From NCBI GenBank assembly GCA_010093485.1, contig MU001494.1, positions 64,758-128,757 on the forward strand: a DNA stretch of 64,000 bases. The letters are read 5' to 3'. A model generated the notes under the pieces. That model was not told the origin of the DNA and did not search any database. It saw only the letters and a program-made list of their open reading frames with translations. Every line of letters starts with the position of its first letter. Position 1 is the first letter of the stretch. A program made the position numbers and the translations under genes. Source of the DNA: Karstenula rhodostoma CBS 690.94. Taxonomy: Eukaryota > Ascomycota > Dothideomycetes > Pleosporales > Didymosphaeriaceae. Of the stretch, positions 11,905 to 21,599 are shown in pieces.

Positions 11905-14184
11905 TCATCGCTCAACATCCTCACCTGTCTCGTCTCTGCTCGCACCATCCCTTTCGCGCCCGCCCGTCGCCCTACCGCCTTCCGCCCGCGCCGTCCCCGT
12001 CCGTCGCAACACAGGCTCTCTATCTCCATCCCTCTTCCTCTTCCTAGCACCACTCGCACTGCTTGCTGCACTACCACTACCACTCCTCCCCCTACCCGAG
12101 CCAACCATACCGTCGATCTCGCGATACAGACTCGACGTCGTCCTGCTGCGCTCAGAGCCGTTGCGGACGGGCAGGGTGTTCGTTTTTGTCAGAGGTCGGG
12201 GGGATGGTCGTTCGCCGCGGCGCAGGGGGGGATTTGGTCGCTGCGGTGGTATAGGCGATGACCTGGAGGTTTCGCCGGTCCTGGGTTGTGGTTCGTTTCT
12301 GGGTGAAGCCCTCGAGGCTGGGGGTCTAATTTCTTGACGGTTATTTCCGGGTAAGTCTCTGGCGGTTAGTCGGCGCGGTTGGTCTGGAGATAGATCGGGG
12401 TTGCGGGTGGATGTTGAGGCTTGTCTGCGGTTTGCCTGTGCTGCACGGGGAAGCGGTGGCTTGGGGGGTTTCTTGCGTGGTGCTGATGCTTCGTTGATAG
12501 TCTTGTCTTTAGCCACCGCGGGGTCAGATGTCGTTGATGATCCTGAGGAAAGTCTCGCGAACACCGCTGGATCTGAGACCTCAACGGGAGCACTAGTCTT
12601 TTTTTCCCCTGCCTTTTCTACCGCATTCACTTCTGGCGTCGAAGCCTTCAACTCCGTGTACATCTGCAGAATATCATCCTCGTCAAACCTCCGCGGATCA
12701 GAGTATCTTGAGACCGATGTCGCATTGCTAATCGGACGAGATTCCGTTGGTATGACTGTGGTCTCGTTCTTCGGCGTCTGTTCCGTAGCCCAGGATTCGA
12801 ACATTTGCGCCTGGAACATTGTTCGTGTGCCACTCTTTCGATTGAGCTTGGGTGTAGGGCGCTTTTCAGTCGGTGGTGAGACTTTTAGTGGAGCTGGTGC
12901 GATGGGTGGTGTTTCGACTGATGGCACGAGAACTCGCCCTGGCGTTGCGGATACGCTTTCTCGGTAGGTTCCTTCTGGCGGAAAAGTCTTTTGCGAAATT
13001 TGAGGCGGTGTTTCTGTTTTGTCATTAACTGGCAACGCAGGAGCTCGCCTTGGTGTCTCGAATGCACTTTCTCGATACACTCTTTCTGAAGATGAAGTAT
13101 CCTGCGATTTTTGAGACGGTGTTTTTGGCCTTGCATCCACAGGCGGCGCAGGAGCTCGCCGTGGTGTCTCGAATGCACTCTCTCGATATGTTCTTCCCGG
13201 TGGAGAAGCATCCCACGACTTCTGCAACGGTGTACCCAGCGTCTCCTTCCCAGGCTTTGTTGTAGCCAGTGTCGGACGTGTCTCAGCCTCAGGCTCAGAA
13301 ACCGGAACAGTAGGCGGTACCCCTTCCTCCACCGGAACTGATACCAGCTCATCTTTCGAATACGCAGGCGGCGGCTCATCCCCCCAAAACAGCGGCCTCG
13401 GCGGATCACTAAAGATGCTCTTCGGCATGCCAAACGGCCTCAACGGCAGCGGCGCCTTCTCCTCCGGCACGCCCACCCCCGGCGGCCTCAATTCAGGCTG
13501 AGCCGTCACGGGCTCATCGACGGGCGCGTCCTCCTTCGTCTGCACAGCACGCTTGGTAGTCTGATCCGCCATCCTCTCCTCCCCGTCTTTCTTCCACCGC
13601 TTTTCCTTCCTGCAAAGTTCGATCTCGAGCACACGCGTGCCCTCGCCGACCTTTGCCCGCAGCCCGTCGTCGTCTCTGTCGAAATACAGCGCCCAGCGCG
13701 CCGGCGCCTCCTCGACTGCGCACCAGCCCTCCCAGCCGTCGAAGGTGAGGCGACGGTCTTGCCGCGTGCAGTCAAAGGGGCCGGTGAGATTGGGCTGCGC
13801 ATCGAGGCGGACGCCGTATTTGGCTTCGTGCGTGGCTTTGTCGATGTAGACCCAGTTCATGATGGGGGCGACGTCGGTGATGGTTGTGACGAGGCCCTCG
13901 TGCGTGGAGTCCGGGTAGGGGAGGTAGTAGCCTGCGTAGGGATGGCCGTAGGCGCCTCCGTCGCTCGTGCCTGTGTCAATCCAGAGTTTTCCGTCGCGGA
14001 GGACGATGGAGCGGCCGTTGATCTCGCGGCTTCGGTGCGAGGACTTGACGCATGATGCTATGAGGTTGCAACGACGGGCACGGTGCTCTTCTCGCTTTTC
14101 TTTGGACTGTGATTGTCGGATGGCTTCTTGAGTGCCGAGCAGAGCTGGTGCGGATACGAGGGCGACGAGGATAGGGAGGACCAT
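11905..14184 (-). CDS. Large protein with folded N-terminus and disordered repeat tail, unknown function
   Basis: Single exon, 759 residues. The N-terminus (MVLPILVALVSAPALLGTQ) is a hydrophobic signal-peptide-like or anchor segment. Residues about 30-215 look like one folded domain with conserved-type blocks (GKLWIDTGTSDGGAYGHPYAGYYLPYPD, ITDVAPIMNWVYIDKATHEAKYGVRLD) and four or five cysteines, probably paired. The remainder is proline- and charge-rich. It contains about three copies of a 35-residue repeat built around (T/V)YRESAFETPRRAPA, and ends in basic clusters including RKRKRD. A putative secretory N-terminus together with a nuclear-like basic tail is odd: either the N-terminal helix is a membrane anchor with a cytosolic tail, or the basic stretch is not a localisation signal. 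No family name is known to me. Its 5' end faces the 96-residue gene at 15.1 kb. Confidence 0.7.
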   Translation of the reverse strand: MVLPILVALVSAPALLGTQEAIRQSQSKEKREEHRARRCNLIASCVKSSHRSREINGRSIVLRDGKLWIDTGTSDGGAYGHPYAGYYLPYPDSTHEGLVTTITDVAPIMNWVYIDKATHEAKYGVRLDAQPNLTGPFDCTRQDRRLTFDGWEGWCAVEEAPARWALYFDRDDDGLRAKVGEGTRVLEIELCRKEKRWKKDGEERMADQTTKRAVQTKEDAPVDEPVTAQPELRPPGVGVPEEKAPLPLRPFGMPKSIFSDPPRPLFWGDEPPPAYSKDELVSVPVEEGVPPTVPVSEPEAETRPTLATTKPGKETLGTPLQKSWDASPPGRTYRESAFETPRRAPAPPVDARPKTPSQKSQDTSSSERVYRESAFETPRRAPALPVNDKTETPPQISQKTFPPEGTYRESVSATPGRVLVPSVETPPIAPAPLKVSPPTEKRPTPKLNRKSGTRTMFQAQMFESWATEQTPKNETTVIPTESRPISNATSVSRYSDPRRFDEDDILQMYTELKASTPEVNAVEKAGEKKTSAPVEVSDPAVFARLSSGSSTTSDPAVAKDKTINEASAPRKKPPKPPLPRAAQANRRQASTSTRNPDLSPDQPRRLTARDLPGNNRQEIRPPASRASPRNEPQPRTGETSRSSPIPPQRPNPPLRRGERPSPRPLTKTNTLPVRNGSERSRTTSSLYREIDGMVGSGRGRSGSGSAASSASGARKRKRDGDREPVLRRTGTARAEGGRATGGRERDGASRDETGEDVER

Positions 14185-15098
14185 GGTGGAGAGGTGATCA
14201 GGTGGGAAGAGCTACAGAGATGTCGTGGCAGAGATCTTTCATGTCGGTATTGCAACCAGCAATGGGCATTCGAGTTGCTTCAGCGCGCCCAATCGCTCCC
14301 ACCAGTGAGTGAAAGTTGATGCCTTCCATCCGTCGGATGGAGGTGCGACGTTGACTGTCCAGTGATCAGCATCCAGAGACAATGTTTCAACGGCCCTTGT
14401 CCACACCGACCGAGAATCGCAACCCTCAAACACCATCCACATGAAGCTCACAGCCGGAGCATTGGATCTCCAGCCATATGCGTCTGCGTGTTCCACCACA
14501 TGCCGACGGTGGTCTGACATGTCCACTCGAAACCTATCGCCATATCCATATTCCCACTGCCGCAATATCGCAATATGAGTTCACACGTCGTACATGCAGC
14601 AGCCAAAGTGCGCATATACCCCATTGACCAACTCGTAGCACCTCCCCGTCGCAGATCCCCCAGAACATCCAGCGCAAGGTTCCAGACCGCACACAGATGA
14701 GCTGACAATGGCACGAGGTCCACGGCAAAACCCCAAACACCGCCTGCCCCTTGCGGATCTAGCCCGTTTCAGCGCGACTCGCAACACGTGAGCAGGAGTG
14801 TTCCTCATGGTTGTCGAAACCCGCAGGTGCCACAGAGGCTGTCTCGAGCATGTGCATAGCGCCTCGCCATGTCGACGACCGTTTTGGGACGGGGAGGGTA
14901 CACAACCTCTTGAGTCGAGTAGATACTTAAGGCACCAAGATACCGCTCCAGGTGAAAACTCCAGGCCAGTTGATCTGTTTCTCACCACACCATCAACCAA
15001 CAAAACAACGAAAAGCGGCCAGGACGCCCTTGATCAAAAACTCACCCACTACCCATTCCATCGACTTTTCGGTTCTACTCCTCCAATCCACATCCACA
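14185..15098. other. Divergent intergenic region
   Basis: About 0.9 kb between divergently transcribed genes (759-residue protein on -, 96-residue protein on +). The sequence near 15000-15098 is A/C-rich like a 5' leader. No convincing gene. Confidence 0.45.
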
Positions 15099-15442
15099 AT
15101 GTCGTAAGTGCCCCTCTGGACTTTCGGATAGAGCAAGTGCTGATAGTAACGCGCAGTGACACCGCCACCCGTCCCGCCACCCGTCCCGCCGGCTACATGA
15201 GCGACTCCGACGACGGCCAGGCCTCTGGCGGCCGCAAGGTCTCCGCCAACGTTAGCACGTACCCGCAGGCACCTTCGTCGTCAAGCCTCAACCGCCCTGC
15301 AGGATCCATTGTCAAGGGCCCCGTCGACGACAACGGCAAGTTGAAGGATGCAGCGCTGCTCCTCGGTATCAAGCTCGATCTGGAGGCGGAAATTCACTTG
15401 ACGGCACGAATACGTGGTGATATTACGATTGGATTGTACTGA
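15099..15442 (+). CDS. Small conserved fungal protein with C-terminal LTARIRGDI motif
   Basis: Two exons: 15099-15103 (only ATGTC) and 15157-15442, with a 53-nt intron (GTAAGT donor, GCTGAT branch-like, CGCGCAG acceptor), giving 96 residues starting MSDTATRPATRPAGYMSDSDD. A low-complexity N-terminal half is followed by a compact conserved end, KDAALLLGIKLDLEAEIHLTARIRGDITIGLY, where the alternating hydrophobic pattern suggests beta strands. I recall similar small proteins across Pezizomycotina but no function. The alternative is to start at the internal ATG of YMSDSDD without the mini exon. The perfect GTAAGT immediately after ATGTC and the frame match favour the split start. Confidence 0.7.
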
Positions 15443-17556
15443 GCTATGGTATGGACTGTATGCTGGAAGAGCGACAACACTTCGTATCTTGGTTGGAACG
15501 ATATCATCTGTGGAATGATGCACGAGGTTCCGAGGTGTCGTGGTATGACTGAGTCAGGCTATAACGATGGAAATGGAGACCACGTAGACAGTGGAGTATA
15601 TGATATCCTGAACTGGCAATGAATCGTAGTTCTGTTGGTTGAACTAGCAACTTCTTCATCATTCATGCTGCGAGTTATTTCGAGTTACAGGCGAACGGTC
15701 TACGAGCGATCACGGCAGGTGGAAACATCGAAGCCAGCCGCAACGCGACCAGCAGTCATATGTTCTGTGAGACGTCGTTAGCGAACGACTTTCAAAGAAG
15801 CAAACAGTACGAAGGAAGTAAAGAAGTTTTTCAGATTCATGCCCTGTCACAGGCGATTATCACCATTGCCGTAGCTCGGTAGACCGTCGTGATAAATTGA
15901 AAACTCATCTTATAACTAGGAAACGAAGGCAAGTTGGGTGACTTACACAGAGCATGCACGGTGAGTACCTGTGGCGTGAACAGGTCTATGCGTCGCATTA
16001 GTTAGCGTCTCGTGAGGCTGCGAGAGCGCATGGATGGTGTCGTAGATCAGACATGACAGTCTCGTCTTCGCCGAAGCTTGGACATATGCTTGTCTTTGTT
16101 TGCGTCGATTCATCATAGTGCAGGGGTAGATGGAATTTGGGTGAGCCGTACAGTATGAACCAATCATCTGTCTTCGAGTCAGTTGAGGTCCATGTCATAG
16201 AGATGGAACGTGACAAGATGAGGTATTTGGCTCAGTTAGGCATGAATGGTATATAAAAGATGGTGTCTTCAGTGGGAATCCCATCAGACTCGTCATCTAA
16301 AGAGGTCTCCTCATGAAATATAAAAGAAGAAGCACAGGAAGCCTTACCGATGATAGAGGTAGCTGGCGCATTGGCGTGCAAAATTCTCCAAAGCTTTACC
16401 CGAGGTCAGCGCAGCTCGCAACATTGTGTGAAGCGTTCCGCGGGTATGAGCACAATCAGTGGGCGAGGTTTTCTAGGCCTGCCACAAAAAGAGCTTATCC
16501 ATCAAGAATTGTCGGTGCCCAGTGCCGATATTTCATCAAGGTGTGCATGTGTGGGAAGAGACGACGGAGGCAGTGCGTACCGACAGGGTTATGTGTGCCG
16601 TGGAGACCTGTTCGAAGACGTATTAGCAAGATGCAGCCACAGCATTGCAAACGAGATCGTAAGTTGGGAGGTAGATCAGATAACAGCCTAGTTTTCTCGG
16701 CATCGACACAAGTCTAAGCCAGTAATTCCAGCTTTGCCGAAGCAAAGAGTGTTCATCACTGAAGGTGGGAAGGAGGGTTGGGGATGCGACGTACCATCCA
16801 CGACGAGGCTCCAGCGCGAGACAACGGAATGACCTCACTGGAGCAGACATCGGACCAAGCTGCGCAGGACATCTCGGGCATCATCACATTGGATTTAATG
16901 CATCTGCTTCAGGTCAGCGCGGTTCGCATGGCGACAATGGATCAAAGGACCGCTAGACCAATCTTTTCAGACTGACGTGCAAAGTTGAGTTTTCATGTCC
17001 CGAAGGATCAAAGACTCTAGTTTGTAAATGGCTATTTGTATCATCATGTAGATGGTCGCGGTCGATGAAAAGAGAAATACTTACATGTGGGTGCTAGACC
17101 CCGCGACGCGCGCTCTCTGAAGTATGCAAAGCTCGGCAACATGGAGAGGGAGCACATCGCGAGGTGGTTTGAAGCTCTCATGGCGGCATGCTGAACGTTC
17201 AGAGCATGCAAAGAGCTGTGGTGTTGTGGAAGAAAAGTTCGAGCGTCGAAACTATTTTTGCTATATCCACTAGCGTTGGGCTCGTGCGGAGTTAGTCAGC
17301 GCTTGGCGCCCGTCCCGTCACGTGCCTACCGTTTTGCCGAGCACCCATGCCACTTCGTCTTAAACGTGGAGACCATCAGCAGCTGCCGCATTTCGATTTC
17401 TGAACGCGCTCGTCGCCAGCCAGATGCTTGGGAAATATTGTCACGACATGATAATTTTTTTGCACCTAGAGTGCTACCTGCGGTTCCCATTTGAAAAAAA
17501 TTCCATTAATCATTGTACAACGCGAAGGGCGCTGGAGCAGTCCTGCTGAGAGCTAC
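15443..17556. other. 2.1 kb without a resolved gene
   Basis: No long frame. On the minus strand several good donor sequences (GTAAG or GTACGT complements near 15945, 16346, 16790 and 17082) alternate with short open stretches, so a spliced minus-strand transcript is possible. One stretch is listed separately. Two segments share a short direct similarity (AGGTCAGCGC near 16402 and 16910). Confidence 0.4.
15998..16216 (-). other. Possible coding exon of an unresolved minus-strand gene
   Basis: A short minus-strand frame reads DDWFILYGSPKFHLPLHYDE and onward, about 55 residues of protein-like composition. It is bounded upstream by a CAG and downstream by a TAG/GT-rich stretch. Good splice donor complements are present on both sides. 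No start or stop structure could be completed and no family was recognised. Confidence 0.25.
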
Positions 17557-19381
17557 TCAAGCCGGCCTCTTTCCGCCCTTAGATTTCCTTGGCCTCCCCA
17601 GGAAACTCCTCGCCTGCTTGAAGTCTTTCTTCTCACTCAATCCCCTCTTCCCTACCCCCGCAGTCCATGTAGGAACTGCATCCGGCGCATCTAGCTCCAC
17701 GTTGTATGTCGCATTGCTCGGCGTCAACTCAAACTGGATCGTCTTATTGCCCTCTCGGTAATCGCTCGTCGTCGTACCCACCGTCTTGTACCCCGCTTCA
17801 TCCTTGACGCAAATCCTGCCTGTCTCGATGTCGCTCTGGTTCAGCGCGCGTTGGAAAAGCTCGAGCGCAGCCAGTGGTTGGTAGAAGGGTACTTCGTGGC
17901 CAGACTCGTAGATGCGGACGAACGAGAAGAGGCCGGATTGTCGGACCTGACCGTGAACCACGCCATCGGAGGTGGATATGTTGGTGAAGCCGGCTTCAGT
18001 GTAGCCCGTCGCGTTGATCAGCTTGGCAACCTCCTGACCGCCGAGCCAATTGCAGTTGTAGTCGGCGTCGCCGTAGTACATAACGACCTGGACACCGGCT
18101 TTGAGAAGCTTGCGACACGCCTCGATAGTACCAGATTCGCGGTCATCGTCCCCAGTGTTGCCAAAGGCCGTGCTCACGGTGCTGGAGCTCTCGCTGAAGT
18201 TTTGAAACGCACCAATGGCCTTTTGTACCTCTGGTGTGTTCAGGTACTCAATGTAATAGCTGTATGGGAATGGGTCTGGGGTCAGTTCTCGCATGTCGTA
18301 TTCATCACGGCCGGAGTAGATGTCGTAGGGAGCTTCGACCTTGGAATAGCAGAAGTTGTCTGCGGCGGAGCAGACCGCGTTCGAGCCAGTGGCGCGACAG
18401 GCGCGAGTCTGGTCGAGACAGTTTCCTTCGCCGTACAGGTTGTTTGTCCACTCCGCAACAACAGAAGCGTTGTATGGCATGTAGTCGTACGTATTGCCAC
18501 CCATGGCGAACTTGTAGTAGGCTTCGTATTGGATCAAGGGGTCGAACCAGCCGTTGCCGATCAGAACATTCTCAAGATTGATGTGGTGGGTGCCAGAGAT
18601 GTTCTTTGCATTTTGGTCGAGGATATAGGCTGGTGATTGTCAGTCAATTACTCGCGCGGGAGAGATTGTGCATGGACATACCGTTGAACACAGGCCCATA
18701 ATGCCCACCATAGCTCTCGGTAGTGAAGCTGAACCCGTTTCGAGAATATTGTGGAAAGGCGCCCATGAAACCCTGCAGGGTCTTCCACATGCCTGATGCT
18801 GCATCCTCAGTCTTGTTCGGAACCGACTGGATCAATGGCTTGGAGTATGTTCCGCATGTGCCATATGCTTCCGCATACTCTGGGCAAGTCGCATTCGGCA
18901 GCTGGACAATATTGCCGTCGTTGTCCTTGAAACCTGGGATCGGTATGCTGTACGAGAGCCCGACCGTAGAAGGCTCGTCGACAAAGAGCATGTTGCTTGC
19001 ATTGCTCCAGGAGTAGGGGTTGTTGAACGGCTTCCCATCGAGTCCCACGCCACAAGGTCCCAGTTCCTGGAAGAGCCCAATCATAGAAGACGAGCCGGGT
19101 CCGCCATTGATCCATACAGTCAAGGGCGCAGTGGTGGGATCTTGGTTGCGCGCTTCAAAGAACCACCAGAAAAGGTGCTGGTCTTCTGCGATATCGGCGT
19201 ATCCCGAGTAACTCTTGACGTTGGGGTCGAGCTCACAAATGCCTGCTGGGACTTCCTTGTACCGTACAGTGATGTTCGCAAAGCCGAGTTTCTCAATGAG
19301 GTCTGTGGGGGCGGGAACGAATTGCGCGGAGACGCTGCTAGCTAGCACTGTCGCCGCCGCGAGCTTGGGAAAGGACTTCAT
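17557..19381 (-). CDS. Secreted serine carboxypeptidase (peptidase family S10)
   Basis: Two exons: 19381-18682 and 18629-17557, with a 52-nt intron (GTATGT donor, ATCACCAG acceptor), giving 590 residues. It starts with a signal peptide ([20 protein letters not shown]). Family S10 marks follow: [10 protein letters not shown] (oxyanion hole), nucleophile Ser223 in [10 protein letters not shown], catalytic Asp in [11 protein letters not shown] (about residue 422), and His about 478 in [11 protein letters not shown]. The usual glycine before ESYGG is threonine here and the usual GHMVP is GHEVP, so this is a divergent subfamily. Many N-glycosylation sequons are present. The C-terminus is basic ([10 protein letters not shown]). 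It is expected to remove C-terminal residues from peptides outside the cell or in the vacuole. Substrate preference is not predictable from the sequence. Confidence 0.9.
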
Positions 19382-21599
19382 AATGAAGTGTGGCTAGTGA
19401 AAGCTGCGTCACGAAGGTCACCACCTGTCAACTTTTTTTGGCATCAATTGAGCTTACCCGGTTTCAATTGCTTCAGATTCTCCCAATGGCGCGCTCAATC
19501 GGCGTTCAAGCTCTTCCAAGACAACCACGAGCAAAAAAGAAGTTCGGATGCGCGCTCAGCGCCCATTCAGCGGGACAAGTCCAGCTCTTAAGCTCCAGCA
19601 TTTTTCTGCCTCGAACCAGGGTACGTGCCGGGTGTTTAGTGTGAGCTTCGAGCTTCCTGCAGCAAGCTCATCCTTGGACCCGAGAAGGCGATAACTATCC
19701 CACCTGCCGGTAACGGTTAAATGGTGGTGCATATCTTTGGCACGAACCACCCTGGTCGAGCACCGATGTGCATCTTTGCATTGATGACGTGGGGTCAGCA
19801 GCTGGTTCCGACCCGACGCGACATCGTTTCTGCAGACGGTCGCGTGATTGGTGTATTCGTCGCATCTGCTCGGAATACATGAAGGTCGACGTTCATCTCA
19901 CACTGTCACCAGGTTCTCAGCCACCACGCAGACCGTTGAAGTGATGCTAAAAACGTGGGTCTTGAGCTGCTCGGCTCGAAAGCTTGGTGGAGCTTGACCG
20001 CCTATCGATGGAGAACTACCGCCCGTTCAGGAAGGTCGTCGTGAGAACACGCGTCGATATGAATTCGAGCTCTGGTAAGCTATCGCGTCCCTTAGCAACG
20101 CAATTCGAAGATTGGCGCGTTAGACGCAGGAACCGTGGGAGATATGGCGGAAAGCGAGAGCTCGTGCTTCCTGACAGCGGAGCGTGGCTTGGCGAGGTTG
20201 GGATTAGCGAGGTATTCGTCCAGCGCGGAGTTGTATGTAAAGTGGCGGATAAGCTCAGCTACTAGTAGGAGGTGGGGTGTGAGGTGTGAGTGTGATGTTC
20301 TTTATCGAGATGTTGTGATGGCGAATCTGCGATGGAAAGAGCGATGGAAGCGTCACGGCCTAGCGCCTTCTCAACACTTGCAGCAGCATCGTGGGAATAC
20401 CCTCTCTGGAGCCCTTTTTACGACCTCCTCCCGATAACTACATGCTTTTGTGTATAAAGCTTAGCTACCACAGTTTTTCGGAGTTATATCGCTGCCTTCA
20501 CGCACAGGACCGATGCCATCTTAGCGGACTCGTTTCTGTTCGGCTTACATCTCTTCGGATCATCACACGGGCATCGAATGCGTGAGAGTATTTTACATAT
20601 CAGCGTAGGCCTTCACCGCAGCGAGGGGACGGGGGTCTAGTTCCTGTGTCTTCCAGTGTGAAGCGCAGCTGGCTCCTGGCCCGGTCGTATCACGTGTATT
20701 GCGGTGAGTGTTGGATATACGGTGTTGGTGCACCCAATCACGGGTATGTTCGAGTCGCATTTGGACCTTCGCACATTCGCACACACGTTGCATGGAGAAG
20801 GTCCTCGTAGAAGATGGTGACAGGACAGCGGTCGCTCTCGCATGTTGGTCAGCTCGCGCGGCATGGTGTTGTGGTGCATAGAGCATAGATGAGGGTCGAG
20901 CACGGGTCCAGACGTCATACCGGTTCGGTTTCACACGGCTCACGGTCCAGTCCTCACATTTCTGCGAAGAATCTGGAACATTCGGCGGGAGCAAAAGGAG
21001 GTGGTGATGGCGCAAAGGACGTAGCCATGCGGTGTATTATCGCAGAGCGGGAGTCAGTCTCGGATCGCAGCAACGCAACGCAACGAGATGACGCACAGTA
21101 TCAGGCGTTTGTGCCAGACCCCTGCGCCCACACAGATGAACCTGGCGGGTGGGAGGAGGAAGGAATCAACAGCGCGCAAAGCAGCCATCCCAGCAACCCA
21201 GCAGCCATCCCATCCCGGCAGCCAGCAGTCAGCAGTCAGCAGCCAGCAGTCAGCAGCCTGGCCCCTCTCACACAATTCACACCTTCACAGCTCCACAGCG
21301 TCCCGCCCCCCCGCGTCGCCGAATCGCAGCCCCTGCGCCTGCCATCCAGGTCGCATTGTGCGCTAGCCTTCCGAACGCTGCACGACGTCGGAACCGCGTC
21401 TGCGTGTTGCTCCACGTCCAGCCCGCAGCCCGCAGCCCGCATCGCATCGCATCGTCGCCCCGGCATGGCTGTCGAGCGCCCATGGCCTCAGTGAGAGGCC
21501 CAAGAAACACGTCTGGCTGCCCGCTAGCTCTACGAGCAGCATTTCCCAAGTAGTACACGGCAGCCTCCCTCGGGGCCCCTCCAGCGCGACACGCAAAAA
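19382..21599. other. 2.2 kb without a convincing gene
   Basis: Holds the carboxypeptidase promoter on the left and the leader of the 1220-residue gene on the right. Short frames (for example 19984-20265 on +) lack splice or family support. From 21165 to 21265 the sequence is low-complexity, with CAGCCATCC and AGCAGTC units repeated several times. Confidence 0.45.

Noticed and set aside
20593..21015. 140-codon His/Arg-rich minus-strand frame
   Set aside because: Composition looks random, starts in a low-complexity area, no conserved words.
21165..21265. CAGCCATCC/AGCAGTC repeats considered as a CRISPR-like array
   Set aside because: Irregular short tandem units with no constant spacer length, in a eukaryotic genome; simple low-complexity DNA.
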